From assembly GCA_016200325.1 (NCBI GenBank), contig JACQEZ010000016.1:186001-250000 (forward strand): a stretch of DNA of 64,000 bases. The letters are read 5' to 3'. How positions within the stretch are numbered: position 1 is the stretch's first letter; each line of letters starts with the position of its first letter. Below the pieces are notes generated by a model. The model was not told the DNA's origin, made no database searches, and saw only the letters and a program-made list of their open reading frames with translations. A program made the translations under genes and the position numbers. This document shows, piece after piece, positions 25,123-34,586 of the stretch. This DNA comes from Candidatus Manganitrophaceae bacterium. GTDB lineage: Bacteria; Nitrospirota; Nitrospiria; SBBL01; Manganitrophaceae.

Positions 25123-27603
25123 TTAGACAAAGTTCTGAGGGTCGATGTTCACCTCCAACCGGACCCCCTTTCGCTCCATTCCCTTCCAGCGATTCAAGCT
25201 CTCCTTGAGGATGGCCGCGATCTTCCTCTGCTCTTTTCCTTTAAGCAAAATTTGATATCGGTATTCTCCGCGCAGGCGCGCCAGCGGCGCCGGCGCCGGG
25301 CCGAGGAGGGACACTTCTCGTTCCGCATCTCCTTTCTTCGGAGGGGGAAGAACCTGTGAAATGAGATCGCCGAGAGCGGCCGCTCGATCGGCCACGCGCG
25401 CCTCCTCAACATGGCTGAGAAGGAGCAGGGTCAAGCGGTAAAAAGGGGGATAACCCATCTCTTTTCGGAAAGCGATCTCCCGCTCATAAAATCCGGAATA
25501 GTCATGTGCCGCCGCGGCCGCGATGGCATCGTGCTGCGGCTGGAACGTTTGGATCATCACCTCCCCGGGCCGCTCGCCCCGGCCGGCCCGGCCCGACACC
25601 TGGGCCAAGAGTTGAAAGGTCCGTTCCGCCGCGCGAAAGTCGGGAAAGTGGAGCGAGAGGTCGGCGCAGAGGACGCCGACCAGCGTCACCTGTGGAAAAT
25701 CATGTCCCTTCGCAATCATCTGCGTGCCGACCAGAAGGTCGATCTCCCGCTGCGCCATCGCCGCCAGGATTTTGTGATGTGCTTCTTTTTTCTGGGTGGT
25801 GTCGCGGTCCAACCGAGCGATCCGGGCCGCAGGGAAGAGCTTTCGAAGTTCTTCTTCAACCTGCTCGGTTCCGATTCCAAGGTGGATCAAACGAACCCCT
25901 TGGCATTCGGGACACTCCGCCGGCGGAACCATTTGAAATCCGCAGTAGTGGCAGACCAGACGGGTCGTCTTCTTATGATAAGTCAACGAGACGCTGCAGC
26001 GGATACAATAGGGGAGATATCCGCAATCGCCGCAGAGAAGGGCGGGAGAAAAACCGCGCCGATTGATAAAGATCATCGCCTGTTCCCGGTTGTCGAGCCG
26101 CTTCCCGATCTCCGAGATCAGCGGCCGGGTAAGAAATGGCCGGACCCACTCCTCTTTCTTTCTCAGATCGATGATCTTGACCGTCGGCAACGGGCGGGCG
26201 TCGATCCGTCCCGGCAGATGGAGATACCGATACTTTCCGGTCTGACTGTTATGAAACGATTCGAAGGAGGGGGTCGCCGATCCCAACACAACCACCGCAT
26301 TCGACTGCTTCGCCCGAACCAGCGCCATGTCCCGTGCATGGTAGTGAACCCCGTCTTCTTGTTTATAAGAGGCATCGTGCTCTTCATCGACGATAATGAT
26401 TCCGACCTCTTCAAAGGGAGCGAAGATCGCCGACCGAACGCCGATTGCGATCTGTGCTTTTCCCTCCCGGACCCGGCTCCATTCGTCATAGCGCTCCCCC
26501 GGCGAAAGACCGCTGTGGAAGAGGGCAACCGCCTCCCCAAACCGGCTGTGAAATCGGGCGACCAGCTGCGCGGTCAACCCGATTTCCGGAACGAGGAGGA
26601 TGGCGCCGCGCCCCAACGAGACCGCCTTTTCAATCGCGCGAAGGTAGACCTCTGTTTTTCCACTCCCGGTGATGCCGTGCAGGAGGAAGGGAGCAAACTT
26701 TTTTTCCTCCAGCGTCGAGACGATTTGATCGACCGCCCCCTGCTGTGCCGCATTGAGGAGGAGTTCCCCCTTCACCGGAAAGCCGGCGCCTTTGCGTGGA
26801 ATTCGGGAGACAGCCTCTTGAGATTCTCCAATCAGCCCTTTCTCCAAAAGTCGCTTCAAAGGCGCGCGAAGCGACGCTTCAAAGGCAGCGACCGGGAGCG
26901 ATCCTCCCGCCGCCCGAAGGATCTCGATGACCTGGGCCTGCTGCGGTGCTCTGCGCTGAAGAGAGTCCATCACAGAGGCAGTCTCGTCGGCCGCTTCAAG
27001 CAGGGAGACAGACCGCCGAAATTTCTTTCGGACGGCGGGAGGCATCACCTCCCATCGCTCGGTGATCCATCCTTTTTTCTTTAAGAGGGAGAGCGATCGC
27101 GGCAGGGAGGGTGCGGCGAACCGTTTGCGAAGGTCCGGCTCACTTTGGGACCCTGTTTCGTCAAGGAAGGAGAGAATCTCCTCCTGGAGCGAAGCCCGCT
27201 TTTCTCGATCAGCCTGTTTTCCTTCTTCCGTCAAATCAAAATGCCGGCAGACCACGGCATGGATTCCTTGTGGAAAAGCCCCTTTGATGACCGCTCCCAT
27301 CGGGGCCAGATAATAATCGGTAATCCAGAGGAGCAGATCGAAGAGCCGGCGCGGGATCGACGCTTCGCCGTCTAAGACGGCGAGGACCTCTTTGGTCTCT
27401 GCTACATCGGGTTGATCGACCCGTCGGACAAAGAACGCCAGACGTTGGCTGCGGCCGAACGGAACCAAAAGGCGCGCTCCCGGTTCCAGCCGCTGCGGCT
27501 CCATCGTCGCCGGGAGGCGGTAATGAAACATACCGTCTGTCTCGGGAAGTGCGACTTCAATGAAATGAGGAGAGGGCATCGACCACAATGAGCAGGGTGT
27601 CAT
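25123..27603 (-). CDS. priA: primosomal protein N' (replication restart helicase)
   Basis: 826 residues from ATG 27603, supported by GGAAGG six bases upstream (ATG 27579 is an alternative). The N-terminal DNA-binding region is followed by helicase motifs: Walker A GITGSGKTEVYLR near residue 315 and DEEHDASYK. Zinc-binding cysteines lie in CGDCGYLPYC and later CHYCGF and CPECQG. The C-terminal helicase motifs are VGTQMIAKGHDFPQV and QVSGRAGRGERPG. Reloads the replisome at stalled forks. Transcribed convergently with the Cas4-like gene. Confidence 0.96.
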   Translation of the reverse strand: MTPCSLWSMPSPHFIEVALPETDGMFHYRLPATMEPQRLEPGARLLVPFGRSQRLAFFVRRVDQPDVAETKEVLAVLDGEASIPRRLFDLLLWITDYYLAPMGAVIKGAFPQGIHAVVCRHFDLTEEGKQADREKRASLQEEILSFLDETGSQSEPDLRKRFAAPSLPRSLSLLKKKGWITERWEVMPPAVRKKFRRSVSLLEAADETASVMDSLQRRAPQQAQVIEILRAAGGSLPVAAFEASLRAPLKRLLEKGLIGESQEAVSRIPRKGAGFPVKGELLLNAAQQGAVDQIVSTLEEKKFAPFLLHGITGSGKTEVYLRAIEKAVSLGRGAILLVPEIGLTAQLVARFHSRFGEAVALFHSGLSPGERYDEWSRVREGKAQIAIGVRSAIFAPFEEVGIIIVDEEHDASYKQEDGVHYHARDMALVRAKQSNAVVVLGSATPSFESFHNSQTGKYRYLHLPGRIDARPLPTVKIIDLRKKEEWVRPFLTRPLISEIGKRLDNREQAMIFINRRGFSPALLCGDCGYLPYCIRCSVSLTYHKKTTRLVCHYCGFQMVPPAECPECQGVRLIHLGIGTEQVEEELRKLFPAARIARLDRDTTQKKEAHHKILAAMAQREIDLLVGTQMIAKGHDFPQVTLVGVLCADLSLHFPDFRAAERTFQLLAQVSGRAGRGERPGEVMIQTFQPQHDAIAAAAAHDYSGFYEREIAFRKEMGYPPFYRLTLLLLSHVEEARVADRAAALGDLISQVLPPPKKGDAEREVSLLGPAPAPLARLRGEYRYQILLKGKEQRKIAAILKESLNRWKGMERKGVRLEVNIDPQNFV

Positions 27604-27722
27604 ATCCGCCCTTCCTTCGACGATCTTCTATCGAAGAAAGGGCCTTTCTCGGGGAACGTTATTTTAACAACGTCAACCTTGCAAAACAAGAACAAAGCGC
27701 GTGAAAAACGACGCAATTCTCG

Positions 27723-27751
27723 TTGATCTTTTTACGACAACGCGTTACAAT
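27723..27751 (+). promoter_or_regulatory. sigma70 promoter of the parvulin-type foldase gene
   Basis: TTGATC (27723-27728), 17 bp spacer, TACAAT (27746-27751); the start codon at 27783 follows a 25-nt leader with GGAGG. Confidence 0.75.
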
Positions 27752-27782
27752 GGACGGCATATTTTATTATTTGGAGGTTCAG

Positions 27783-28679
27783 ATGATTTTGAAAGGGCTT
27801 GCCACACTCTTCCTTGTGACGCTCTTCGCGTCCCCTTTACCGCTCCTCTCCCTTGCCCGCGCTGCGGACGACGAGATTGCCAACGTCAATGGCGCGTCGA
27901 TCACCACGGAGGAATTTCAGAAACGGATGCAGCGATTGACCAGTGAGGGACAAGGGAATTTCGACTCTCCTGAGGGTAAAGAGGAGTTACTCGACATTTT
28001 GATCTCGCGCGAGGTCTTAAGCCAGGAAGGAAAACGGCTCGGTGTAGATAAAAAGAAAGAGGTAAAGGACCGGATCGACGAGCTGACCAAAGAAGTGATG
28101 ATCAGTGAAGTGGTCAATCAGCTTGCCGCCGAAAAACTGACCGATGCCGAGATGAAGAAGTACTATAACAAGAATAAGGGTGAATTCAAGGAAGTACACG
28201 CAAGCCACATCTTGGTAAAAACGGAAGATGAAGCAAAAGAGGTAAAAAAGAAACTGGATCAGGGGGCCGACTTCGGCGCCTTGGCGAAGGAAAAGTCAAC
28301 CGATCCGGGAAGCGCCCCCCGCGGCGGCGATCTCGGCTTTTTCACCAAAGATAAGATGGTCAAGCCGTTCGCCGATGCCGCCTTTGCCTTAAAGCCTAAT
28401 GAGATAAGCAAGCCGGTTCAAAGCCCTTTCGGCTTTCACGTTATTAAAGTCACCGAGGCCCGGGAGCCGAAGAGTTTCGAAGAGCTCACCCCCGCCCAAG
28501 TCCAGGGACTCCGCGGTACGATGATCAACAATGAAATCGATCAACTCAAAGAAAAAGCAAAAATCAAGGTCAATAAAGATCGGCTTCAGAAAATCTCAAC
28601 ACCGGCCGCTCCTCCCATGGGGGGCCCCGGGGAACATTCCGGGGAGCATTCGATGTCCGCTCCTCCAGCGCAGAAATAA
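27783..28679 (+). CDS. periplasmic peptidyl-prolyl isomerase, parvulin (PpiC/SurA) type
   Basis: 298 residues from ATG 27783 with GGAGG five bases upstream. The signal peptide ends near residue 27 (LARAADDE). A SurA-N-like helical domain (residues about 28-130) is followed by the parvulin rotamase domain: HASHILVKTEDEAKEV near residue 138, then DPGSAPRGGDLGFF and PVQSPFGFHVIKV. The C-terminal tail is rich in Pro, Gly, His and Met (PPMGGPGEHSGEHS), possibly metal-binding or flexible. It assists folding of exported or outer-membrane proteins. Confidence 0.88.
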   Translation: MILKGLATLFLVTLFASPLPLLSLARAADDEIANVNGASITTEEFQKRMQRLTSEGQGNFDSPEGKEELLDILISREVLSQEGKRLGVDKKKEVKDRIDELTKEVMISEVVNQLAAEKLTDAEMKKYYNKNKGEFKEVHASHILVKTEDEAKEVKKKLDQGADFGALAKEKSTDPGSAPRGGDLGFFTKDKMVKPFADAAFALKPNEISKPVQSPFGFHVIKVTEAREPKSFEELTPAQVQGLRGTMINNEIDQLKEKAKIKVNKDRLQKISTPAAPPMGGPGEHSGEHSMSAPPAQK

Positions 28680-28694
28680 CTTAAAAGGGTGAAC

Positions 28695-30053
28695 ATGCGA
28701 AAACTCTTTGGAACCGATGGGGTGCGTGGGATCGCCAATATCGAACCGATGACGGGGGAGATGGCGATGAAGCTCGGCCGGGCCGCCGCCCATATCTTCA
28801 AAAATAAGGCGGGACGCCACCGCATTGTGATCGGCAAAGATACCCGACTCTCCGGGTATATGCTGGAATCTGCCCTCATCTCGGGCATCTGCTCGATGGG
28901 GGTCGATGTGCTTGTGGTCGGGCCGCTCCCCACCCCCGCCGTCGCGTTTCTTGCCCGCAGTCTTCGCGTCGATGCCGGGGTGATGCTCTCCGCTTCGCAT
29001 AACCCTTTTGAAGACAATGGAATTAAATTCTTTTCCCGTGAAGGGCTGAAGCTCCCCGACGAGATGGAACATCAGATCGAGAGCTTAATCTTCTCTGGAG
29101 AAATCGACAATATTCGGCCGACGGCGACCGAAATCGGAAAGGCCTTTCGCATTGAAGACGTCGAGGGACGATATATCGAGTTCGTGAAGAACTCCCTTCC
29201 GAAAGGGCTCGATTTTCAAGGGTTGAAAATCGTGGTCGACTGTGCAAACGGCGCCGCTTATAAGGTCACACCCATGGTCCTCAGAGAACTCGGGGCCGAA
29301 GTGATCGTTCTCAACGATACCCCCAACGGCACCAACATCAACCTCAACTGCGGCGCCCTTTATCCACAAGAGCTCCAGAAGAAGGTGATCGAGACGCGCG
29401 CCGACGTCGGGGTTGCCCACGACGGCGATGCCGATCGCGCTGTGCTGGTCGATGAGCGGGGGAATGTGGTCGACGGGGATGCACTCCTGGTTGCCTTTGC
29501 ATTGGCCCTCCATGAGGAAAAAGGACTGAAGGGCGAGACGCTGGTAACGACCCTGATGAGCAATATGGGGGTGGAACTGGCCCTCAGGGCGAGAGGGATT
29601 CAGGTGGTTCGCACCCCGGTGGGCGACCGGTATGTTTTGGAACGAATGCTCAAGGACGGATACAACTTAGGGGGTGAGCAGTCGGGACATGTCATTTTTC
29701 TCGATTACAATACGACGGGGGACGGCCTCATCTCCGCGTTGCAACTTCTCTCCTTGATGAAACGGACCGGCAAGAAAGTTTCCGAATTAGCCGCTTGTAT
29801 GACCGCACTTCCGCAGATCTTGAAGAACATCAAGGTTCAAAAAAAACCGGAGATCTCCGAAATTCCTGAATTCGAGAAAGCAATCGCCCATTGTGAAGAG
29901 AAGCTGAAAAACAAGGGGAGGATTCTCATTCGATATTCGGGCACGGAACCGTTGATACGGATTATGATTGAAGGGGAAGATCAGGCAACGATCACCGCAA
30001 TGGCCGATCAGTTAGGCGAAATCGTTCAAAGGAAAATCGGTATCTCGAAGTGA
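28695..30053 (+). CDS. glmM: phosphoglucosamine mutase
   Basis: 452 residues from ATG 28695 (AGGG just upstream; GTG 28689 also in frame). Hallmarks: [11 protein letters not shown] at the N-terminus, catalytic serine in [13 protein letters not shown], metal-binding DGDADR and the sugar-binding GEQSGH. Converts glucosamine-6-phosphate to glucosamine-1-phosphate for peptidoglycan and LPS precursors. 13 bp separate it from the cytochrome gene. Confidence 0.96.
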   Translation: MRKLFGTDGVRGIANIEPMTGEMAMKLGRAAAHIFKNKAGRHRIVIGKDTRLSGYMLESALISGICSMGVDVLVVGPLPTPAVAFLARSLRVDAGVMLSASHNPFEDNGIKFFSREGLKLPDEMEHQIESLIFSGEIDNIRPTATEIGKAFRIEDVEGRYIEFVKNSLPKGLDFQGLKIVVDCANGAAYKVTPMVLRELGAEVIVLNDTPNGTNINLNCGALYPQELQKKVIETRADVGVAHDGDADRAVLVDERGNVVDGDALLVAFALALHEEKGLKGETLVTTLMSNMGVELALRARGIQVVRTPVGDRYVLERMLKDGYNLGGEQSGHVIFLDYNTTGDGLISALQLLSLMKRTGKKVSELAACMTALPQILKNIKVQKKPEISEIPEFEKAIAHCEEKLKNKGRILIRYSGTEPLIRIMIEGEDQATITAMADQLGEIVQRKIGISK

Positions 30054-30066
30054 GGACGTCACTGAG

Positions 30067-30864
30067 ATGAAGCGATGGGGATTAACGGTCATTCCGCTCC
30101 TCACAGCCCTCTTTGCAGGGCTCTCTATACTCCACGCCTCCCCTTTGGATGACGTCGTTCGATCGCGGCACAACCTGGCCCTTCCCTCTCTTCCTCCTTC
30201 AAAGACATGCGCCATTTGCCACATCGACCCCCTCCCTGGATTCGCCGTCGTTCCGAAAGAAAATCCGGCCGAGTCGTCGCCCGCTCCCGCGGGAAAAACA
30301 CCCCCTCCGCCCTTGTGGAACCGGGGGGCGGCGCTCCCTTACCACCTTGCGGCCAATCTTCCAGCGAAGCATCATCCTTATAACCAGCCGACCGGCTCTT
30401 CCTTGACCTGTCTTGCCTGCCATGATGGGGCCCTGGCAAAAGACATGCATGGTATCAATGTCGATCAGCCTCGCGTCGGGGCCTCGGCCTTCATCTCCAA
30501 CGACGGGGGTCTCTCACGGCGAGAAGTCTCCCCCCTCAGCCGCGTCGATCATCCGATCTCGATCCCATATCCGAGAAAACCGAGCGGCCAATTTGTCCCC
30601 GAAAATCCGACCGTCACCTATGCTCGCTACTGGACGCTTCCGGATCTACGCCCGGAGGGGTATATTCTCCCCGAAACAGGATCTTCTTCGTACCTGGATC
30701 TCCCGAAAGAAAAAGTCTCCTCTCCGGAGCTTTTGTCAACACTCGTCCGGACGACGTCCGGCAAGGTGGAATGCGACAGCTGCCACAACCCTCACAACGA
30801 GAGCATCCGCCCCTTTTTGAGGGCCCCTTCCCCGTCCCTTTGCTTGGTCTGTCACGACCGGTAA
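30067..30864 (+). CDS. periplasmic tetraheme c-type cytochrome (doubled-CXXCH type)
   Basis: 265 residues with a signal peptide (residues about 1-24). Four haem-binding motifs: CAICH near residue 42, CLACH near residue 117, CDSCH near residue 237 and CLVCH near the C-terminus. The last two fit the doubled-CXXCH arrangement. The region between the two pairs is proline/serine-rich and lacks further cysteines. A periplasmic electron carrier is the natural reading. It is only 13 bp downstream of glmM, an unusual partner, so cotranscription is probable but functional linkage is doubtful. Confidence 0.8.
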   Translation: MKRWGLTVIPLLTALFAGLSILHASPLDDVVRSRHNLALPSLPPSKTCAICHIDPLPGFAVVPKENPAESSPAPAGKTPPPPLWNRGAALPYHLAANLPAKHHPYNQPTGSSLTCLACHDGALAKDMHGINVDQPRVGASAFISNDGGLSRREVSPLSRVDHPISIPYPRKPSGQFVPENPTVTYARYWTLPDLRPEGYILPETGSSSYLDLPKEKVSSPELLSTLVRTTSGKVECDSCHNPHNESIRPFLRAPSPSLCLVCHDR

Positions 30865-30973
30865 GACCTCTTTATCGCCATAACTCATAAAACGATACTC
30901 CTCAGAGGAATACCAGGAGAGGCCGCTTTTTGCCCCCTTTTTCTTTCATCTTTTCTATAATCCTTCCCTTTTC

Positions 30974-31001
30974 TTGACAGGTTACCGATTTTTGTTATGG
31001 T
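30974..31001 (+). promoter_or_regulatory. sigma70 promoter of the TPR gene at 31 kb
   Basis: TTGACA (30974-30979), 16 bp, TATGGT (30996-31001), followed by GGAAAGGAGAGGCG directly before the ATG at 31026. Confidence 0.7.
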
Positions 31002-31025
31002 TGTTGTAAGAGGAAAGGAGAGGCG

Positions 31026-31694
31026 ATGAAACGTTTTTTTTATCGTGGAATCCTGTGGGGGTGGGTGCTTTTCTCCTCCATCCAACCTGTTTGGGGAAAT
31101 GAAAGTCCGGAGGTCGAGGCGCTTTTCCAGGAATCACTCCGAAGTGATAATTACGAACGAAATAAAACGAATCTTGAGAAGATTATTAATCTCGCGCCTG
31201 ATTCCGCTTACGGTCATTTTTCCAAAGGGTGGTTCTGGGCACAAGAAGAAAACTATCAGATGGCCGTCGAGGAATATCAAACAGCCCTTCAAGCACGCCC
31301 CTCTTTTGGAGAAGCGAGAAATAATCTTGCATCGGCCTATTTTCATCTTGGGAAATGGATGGAGTCGATTAAAGAATATGAAGAGGTCCTTCGGCAGCAT
31401 CCAGATTGGAGCGAAACCTTCCTCAACTTGGGATCGGCCTATTACATGTCGGGCCGGCCTTTCGCCTCGATCCAGGCGTGGGAAAAGGCGCTTAGACTGA
31501 ATCCCAATTTACCCATCGTCCACTACTATCTGGGACTCATTTTCGATCGGCTGGACAGGAAAACGGAGGCCCGTTTTCACTACCATCAATTCCTGGCGAC
31601 GGCTAAAAATGAAGAGGAGTTTTCAGAATATATCGAACAGGCCTCGCAGCGCCAGTCCGATCTTTGGATCGAGCTGGGCCACGACCACACCTAA
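31026..31694 (+). CDS. secreted TPR-repeat protein
   Basis: 222 residues with signal peptide (residues about 1-24, ending WGNES). About four tetratricopeptide repeats follow (GHFSKGWFWAQEENYQMAVE, ARNNLASAYFHLGKWMES, TFLNLGSAYYMSGRPFASI, HYYLGLIFDRLDRKTEA). A short acidic C-terminus ends GHDHT. Probably a periplasmic scaffold. Its TAA overlaps the stop of the converging PilZ gene (CTAA at 31691-31694), leaving no space for a terminator. Confidence 0.72.
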   Translation: MKRFFYRGILWGWVLFSSIQPVWGNESPEVEALFQESLRSDNYERNKTNLEKIINLAPDSAYGHFSKGWFWAQEENYQMAVEEYQTALQARPSFGEARNNLASAYFHLGKWMESIKEYEEVLRQHPDWSETFLNLGSAYYMSGRPFASIQAWEKALRLNPNLPIVHYYLGLIFDRLDRKTEARFHYHQFLATAKNEEEFSEYIEQASQRQSDLWIELGHDHT

Positions 31695-32029
31695 CCGATT
31701 TGGTCCAGATATTGGAGATATGAGACCAGGCGAGGATAGGAAGCGCGATTGATCTCCGAAAAAGAAACTCCAAACGCATTGAAATTTCCATCCCGGCGCG
31801 TCCAGGTCACTTTCCCAAGTAGCTTCTCGGAAACGGCTTCCCCCGAGCGTTGAGGGAAGGAGATCTCCATGGTAATTGATTTTCCTGCCTCAACCAAATC
31901 CCGAGTATAACCGCCCAACCCTCCCCAGCCGACATTGGCGCGCAGCACTTCAATGCGCTCCCCTCCCTCCTGGGTCAGCACCACCTGGAAATTAAAACCA
32001 TTCCGTCTTGCTTTGCGCTTCTCTTGCAT
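31691..32029 (-). CDS. PilZ-domain protein
   Basis: 112 residues. The N-terminal RKARR fits the RxxxR half of the cyclic-di-GMP binding motif. The second half, normally [DN]xSxxG, reads NVGWGG, with glycine in place of serine. The rest follows the PilZ barrel: MEISFPQ and a tryptophan strand GKVTWTRRDGNFNAFGVSF. Binding of cyclic-di-GMP is therefore uncertain. No Shine-Dalgarno site precedes the ATG; the promoter position suggests a leaderless transcript. Neighbours include PilB-like ATPase and HD-GYP genes, so a role in pilus control is plausible. Confidence 0.65.
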   Translation of the reverse strand: MQEKRKARRNGFNFQVVLTQEGGERIEVLRANVGWGGLGGYTRDLVEAGKSITMEISFPQRSGEAVSEKLLGKVTWTRRDGNFNAFGVSFSEINRASYPRLVSYLQYLDQIG

Positions 32030-32035
32030 TTTGTC

Positions 32036-32064
32036 AGCCTAAACAAACCCACCCGCTTTGTCAA
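32036..32064 (-). promoter_or_regulatory. putative promoter of the PilZ gene
   Basis: Minus-strand TTGACA (32059-32064), 17 bp, TAGGCT (32036-32041). The ATG at 32029 lies six bases after the -10, where transcription is expected to begin. Confidence 0.5.
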
Positions 32065-32152
32065 GGACAAGGATCGATTCTCTCTCGGAAATTTCGCCTC
32101 GACGCGCTTCTATGTATCCCAATTCGGGGCGCAGTGAGCAATATCACATTCA

Positions 32153-32180
32153 TTGACTTTTCATTTTCAACCTGTATAGA
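32153..32180 (+). promoter_or_regulatory. promoter of the PilB-like ATPase gene
   Basis: TTGACT (32153-32158), 16 bp, TATAGA (32175-32180); TAGAAT two bases further is an alternative -10 with an 18 bp spacer. Confidence 0.6.
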
Positions 32181-32432
32181 ATGTTTTCCTATCTTCTCCA
32201 GTTTTTACAGATGATCATTTTTTCTAGGTCTGCATTCAAGCATCCATAGGCTGCCTTTTCGCCTTTTTTCAGCCCTCCGGATTTTATTAACATTAAAAAA
32301 CGTGACTCTCTCTGCAAAAGGGATCGCCTTTTCTTCACCATAGCCAGGTACGTTCATCAGTCGAGCGACCGGAGCGGCCGAATCTCCTCATTTGTTCGGA
32401 GAGATGCCGCCTTCATTCCACGTGAGGGGCCG

Positions 32433-34388
32433 ATGGATCATACAACCAGAACGGAAGGGCAAAAAAGGAGACTCGGCGATTTTCTCATTGAGACCGGCCA
32501 TCTTACTCCAGACCATCTGAAGCAAGCGCTGGACGAGCAGAAAAAGATGAAGAAGCGACTCGGAGAGGTGCTCATCGATCTTCAGATGATCTCCGAAACC
32601 CAAATCGCTCGATCTCTCGCCGTCCAGTTGGGTTTGCGTTATACCGAGTTGGCGATGATACCGATCGACCCCGGCCTTCTCCTGCTCATCCCTAAAGCAC
32701 TCGCCAAGCGACATTTGGCCATTCCCCTCGAGATCCAAAACAAAAAATTAACAGTGGCGATGTCAGACCCGCTTGACTATGAGTCGATTAACGACCTCCG
32801 ATTCCACTCCGGGATGGCAATCGATCCGATCATTGCAACGCGAAGGGCCATCCTGGAGACCATCGAGCAGAACTATCATCTCGATTCCTCCGTGGAAAAG
32901 ATCGTGGAGGCCTCGGCAAAAGAGTTCAACGCTGCCGCGATTCAGATCATTCCTCAGCTCGACGATGGCGCCCTGCTGCAATCCGAAGCACGCTCCCTGG
33001 AAGAGAGAAGCCGCCTCGCTCCGATCATCCAATTGGCCAACCTGATCCTGAATAAAGCAATTAAGCTGCGTGCAAGCGACATCCATATTGAGCCGGAGCA
33101 GAAAGACTTTCGAATCCGCTATCGAATCGACGGCCTGATGAGGGAAGATATGCGTCTCCCGAAGGGGTATCATACCCCTTTGGTTTCTCGAATCAAGATT
33201 TTGGCCAAGCTGAATATCGCCGAGCGGCGTCTGCCTCAAGACGGGGCGGTCCGGGTCATGGCCGAAAACCATGAGATTGACCTACGCGTTTCAACCCTGC
33301 CGACCCACCATGGGGAGAAGGTTGTTCTCCGCATTCTCGATCAATCGAAAATGATGATCCAGCTTGACCAAATCGGCCTTCCCGAAAAAGGGCTCTCTGC
33401 CATCCATCAGATGACCAAGAGAAAAAAAGGAATCATCTTGGTCACCGGTCCCACGGGGAGCGGAAAGACAACCACCCTCTATGCAATGATTAATGAACTG
33501 CGATCGGAAACAACCAACCTGACGACCGTTGAAGATCCGGTGGAATACACCATCGAGGGGGTCAACCAGATTCAGATCAATCCTGAAATTGGTCTTACCT
33601 TTGCGAATTGCCTTCGATCAATCCTTCGGCAAGATCCGAATGTAATTCTGGTCGGGGAGATCCGGGATTTAGAGACGGCAGAGATCGCCTTTCGCGCCGC
33701 CATGACGGGTCACTTGGTTCTCTCCACCGTTCATACGAATGATGCGGTCTCAACCATCACGCGGCTTGTCGATATCGGCATCCCCCGCTATCTTGTCTCG
33801 TCGGCGCTGACCGGGGTCATTGCGCAGCGACTGGTTCGGAAACTCTGTCTGAAATGCCGTGTGGAGACCACTTCCGCCCCCGCGGGCCGGTCCGACCCCT
33901 TAGAAACAAATAAAATGGCCGTCCTTGTACCCGCAGCCGAAGGGTCTTTGTTTCAAGAGCGCGGCTGCAGCCAATGCCACTATGCCGGCTTCTCAGGCCG
34001 GATCGGGCTTTTCGAAGTTCTCGACCTTTCTCCGAAATTGCGAGAGCGGATCTCCGCCGGGGCAACCGATCAGGAGATCCGGTCGACGGCAACCGCACTC
34101 GGGATGACCTCCATGGAAGAGGATGGTCATCAAAAAATCCGGCAGGGGACCACGACGCTCGGAGAGGTCATGCGGGCCGTCGAGATGGAGGAGTCGTTCA
34201 AAAGTCTTTGTCCCGAATGCGGCCGGTCGCTTCACCTCGATTTCTTAATCTGTCCTCATTGCGGCTGCACCTCTCCCTATGTCTGCGGGTCGTGTGGAAA
34301 ACTTCTCCATCCGGAGTGGTCGGTCTGTCCCTACTGCCGAAGTCGCCGGACATCTGTACCTGACGGATTGCTGGGTCAGTCCCTTTGA
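32433..34388 (+). CDS. PilB/GspE-type pilus assembly ATPase with extra C-terminal zinc ribbons
   Basis: 651 residues, ATG with GAGG five bases upstream. The N-terminal GspE-N/MshEN domain (residues about 10-150) opens LGDFLIETGHLTPDHLKQAL. The ATPase core has Walker A GPTGSGKTTTLYAM near residue 340, Walker B region ILVGEIRDLETAEIA, and the CLKC...CSQCHYAGFSGRIG tetracysteine typical of PilB/GspE. Beyond the normal end, residues about 590-640 add CPECG, CPHCG, CGSCG and CPYC, two further zinc ribbons not usual in PilB. Drives pilus extension or type II secretion. No pilC or pilM is adjacent. Confidence 0.85.
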   Translation: MDHTTRTEGQKRRLGDFLIETGHLTPDHLKQALDEQKKMKKRLGEVLIDLQMISETQIARSLAVQLGLRYTELAMIPIDPGLLLLIPKALAKRHLAIPLEIQNKKLTVAMSDPLDYESINDLRFHSGMAIDPIIATRRAILETIEQNYHLDSSVEKIVEASAKEFNAAAIQIIPQLDDGALLQSEARSLEERSRLAPIIQLANLILNKAIKLRASDIHIEPEQKDFRIRYRIDGLMREDMRLPKGYHTPLVSRIKILAKLNIAERRLPQDGAVRVMAENHEIDLRVSTLPTHHGEKVVLRILDQSKMMIQLDQIGLPEKGLSAIHQMTKRKKGIILVTGPTGSGKTTTLYAMINELRSETTNLTTVEDPVEYTIEGVNQIQINPEIGLTFANCLRSILRQDPNVILVGEIRDLETAEIAFRAAMTGHLVLSTVHTNDAVSTITRLVDIGIPRYLVSSALTGVIAQRLVRKLCLKCRVETTSAPAGRSDPLETNKMAVLVPAAEGSLFQERGCSQCHYAGFSGRIGLFEVLDLSPKLRERISAGATDQEIRSTATALGMTSMEEDGHQKIRQGTTTLGEVMRAVEMEESFKSLCPECGRSLHLDFLICPHCGCTSPYVCGSCGKLLHPEWSVCPYCRSRRTSVPDGLLGQSL

Positions 34389-34521
34389 GCAAAACGTTCG
34401 AATTTAATACACCATAGTGGGATAATTAACCTTTAGAGAGAATGCAACGCCATATCCGTTTTAGGCCTAAACACCGCTCTTTGTCTCTACAAACAGGCAT
34501 TAGACTACATGTTCCTCCCCC

Positions 34522-34550
34522 TTGCGAAGAGGGCAATGTCGGGTTAAGAT
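34522..34550 (+). promoter_or_regulatory. sigma70 promoter of the AlgH/YqgE gene
   Basis: TTGCGA (34522-34527), 17 bp, TAAGAT (34545-34550), 36 bp before the ATG at 34587, which has GGAG. Confidence 0.65.
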
Positions 34551-34586
34551 AATTCTATCCAATGACGCAGCAAAGATGGAGATTTT

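Larger units (their letters stand above)
32030..32432. other. intergenic region between the PilZ and PilB-like genes
   Basis: 400 bp holding two divergent promoters (PilZ at 32036-32064, PilB-like at 32153-32180) and then an untranslated leader of roughly 245 nt before the PilB-like ATG. I see no gene in it and no riboswitch I can name. Confidence 0.5.

Noticed and set aside
25411-27084. 557-codon plus-strand frame opposite priA
   Set aside because: Antisense to a gene with all PriA motifs; no recognisable domain.
32181-32432. Possible cyclic-di-GMP riboswitch in the PilB-like leader
   Set aside because: The GEMM core signatures are absent; only scattered short matches were found.
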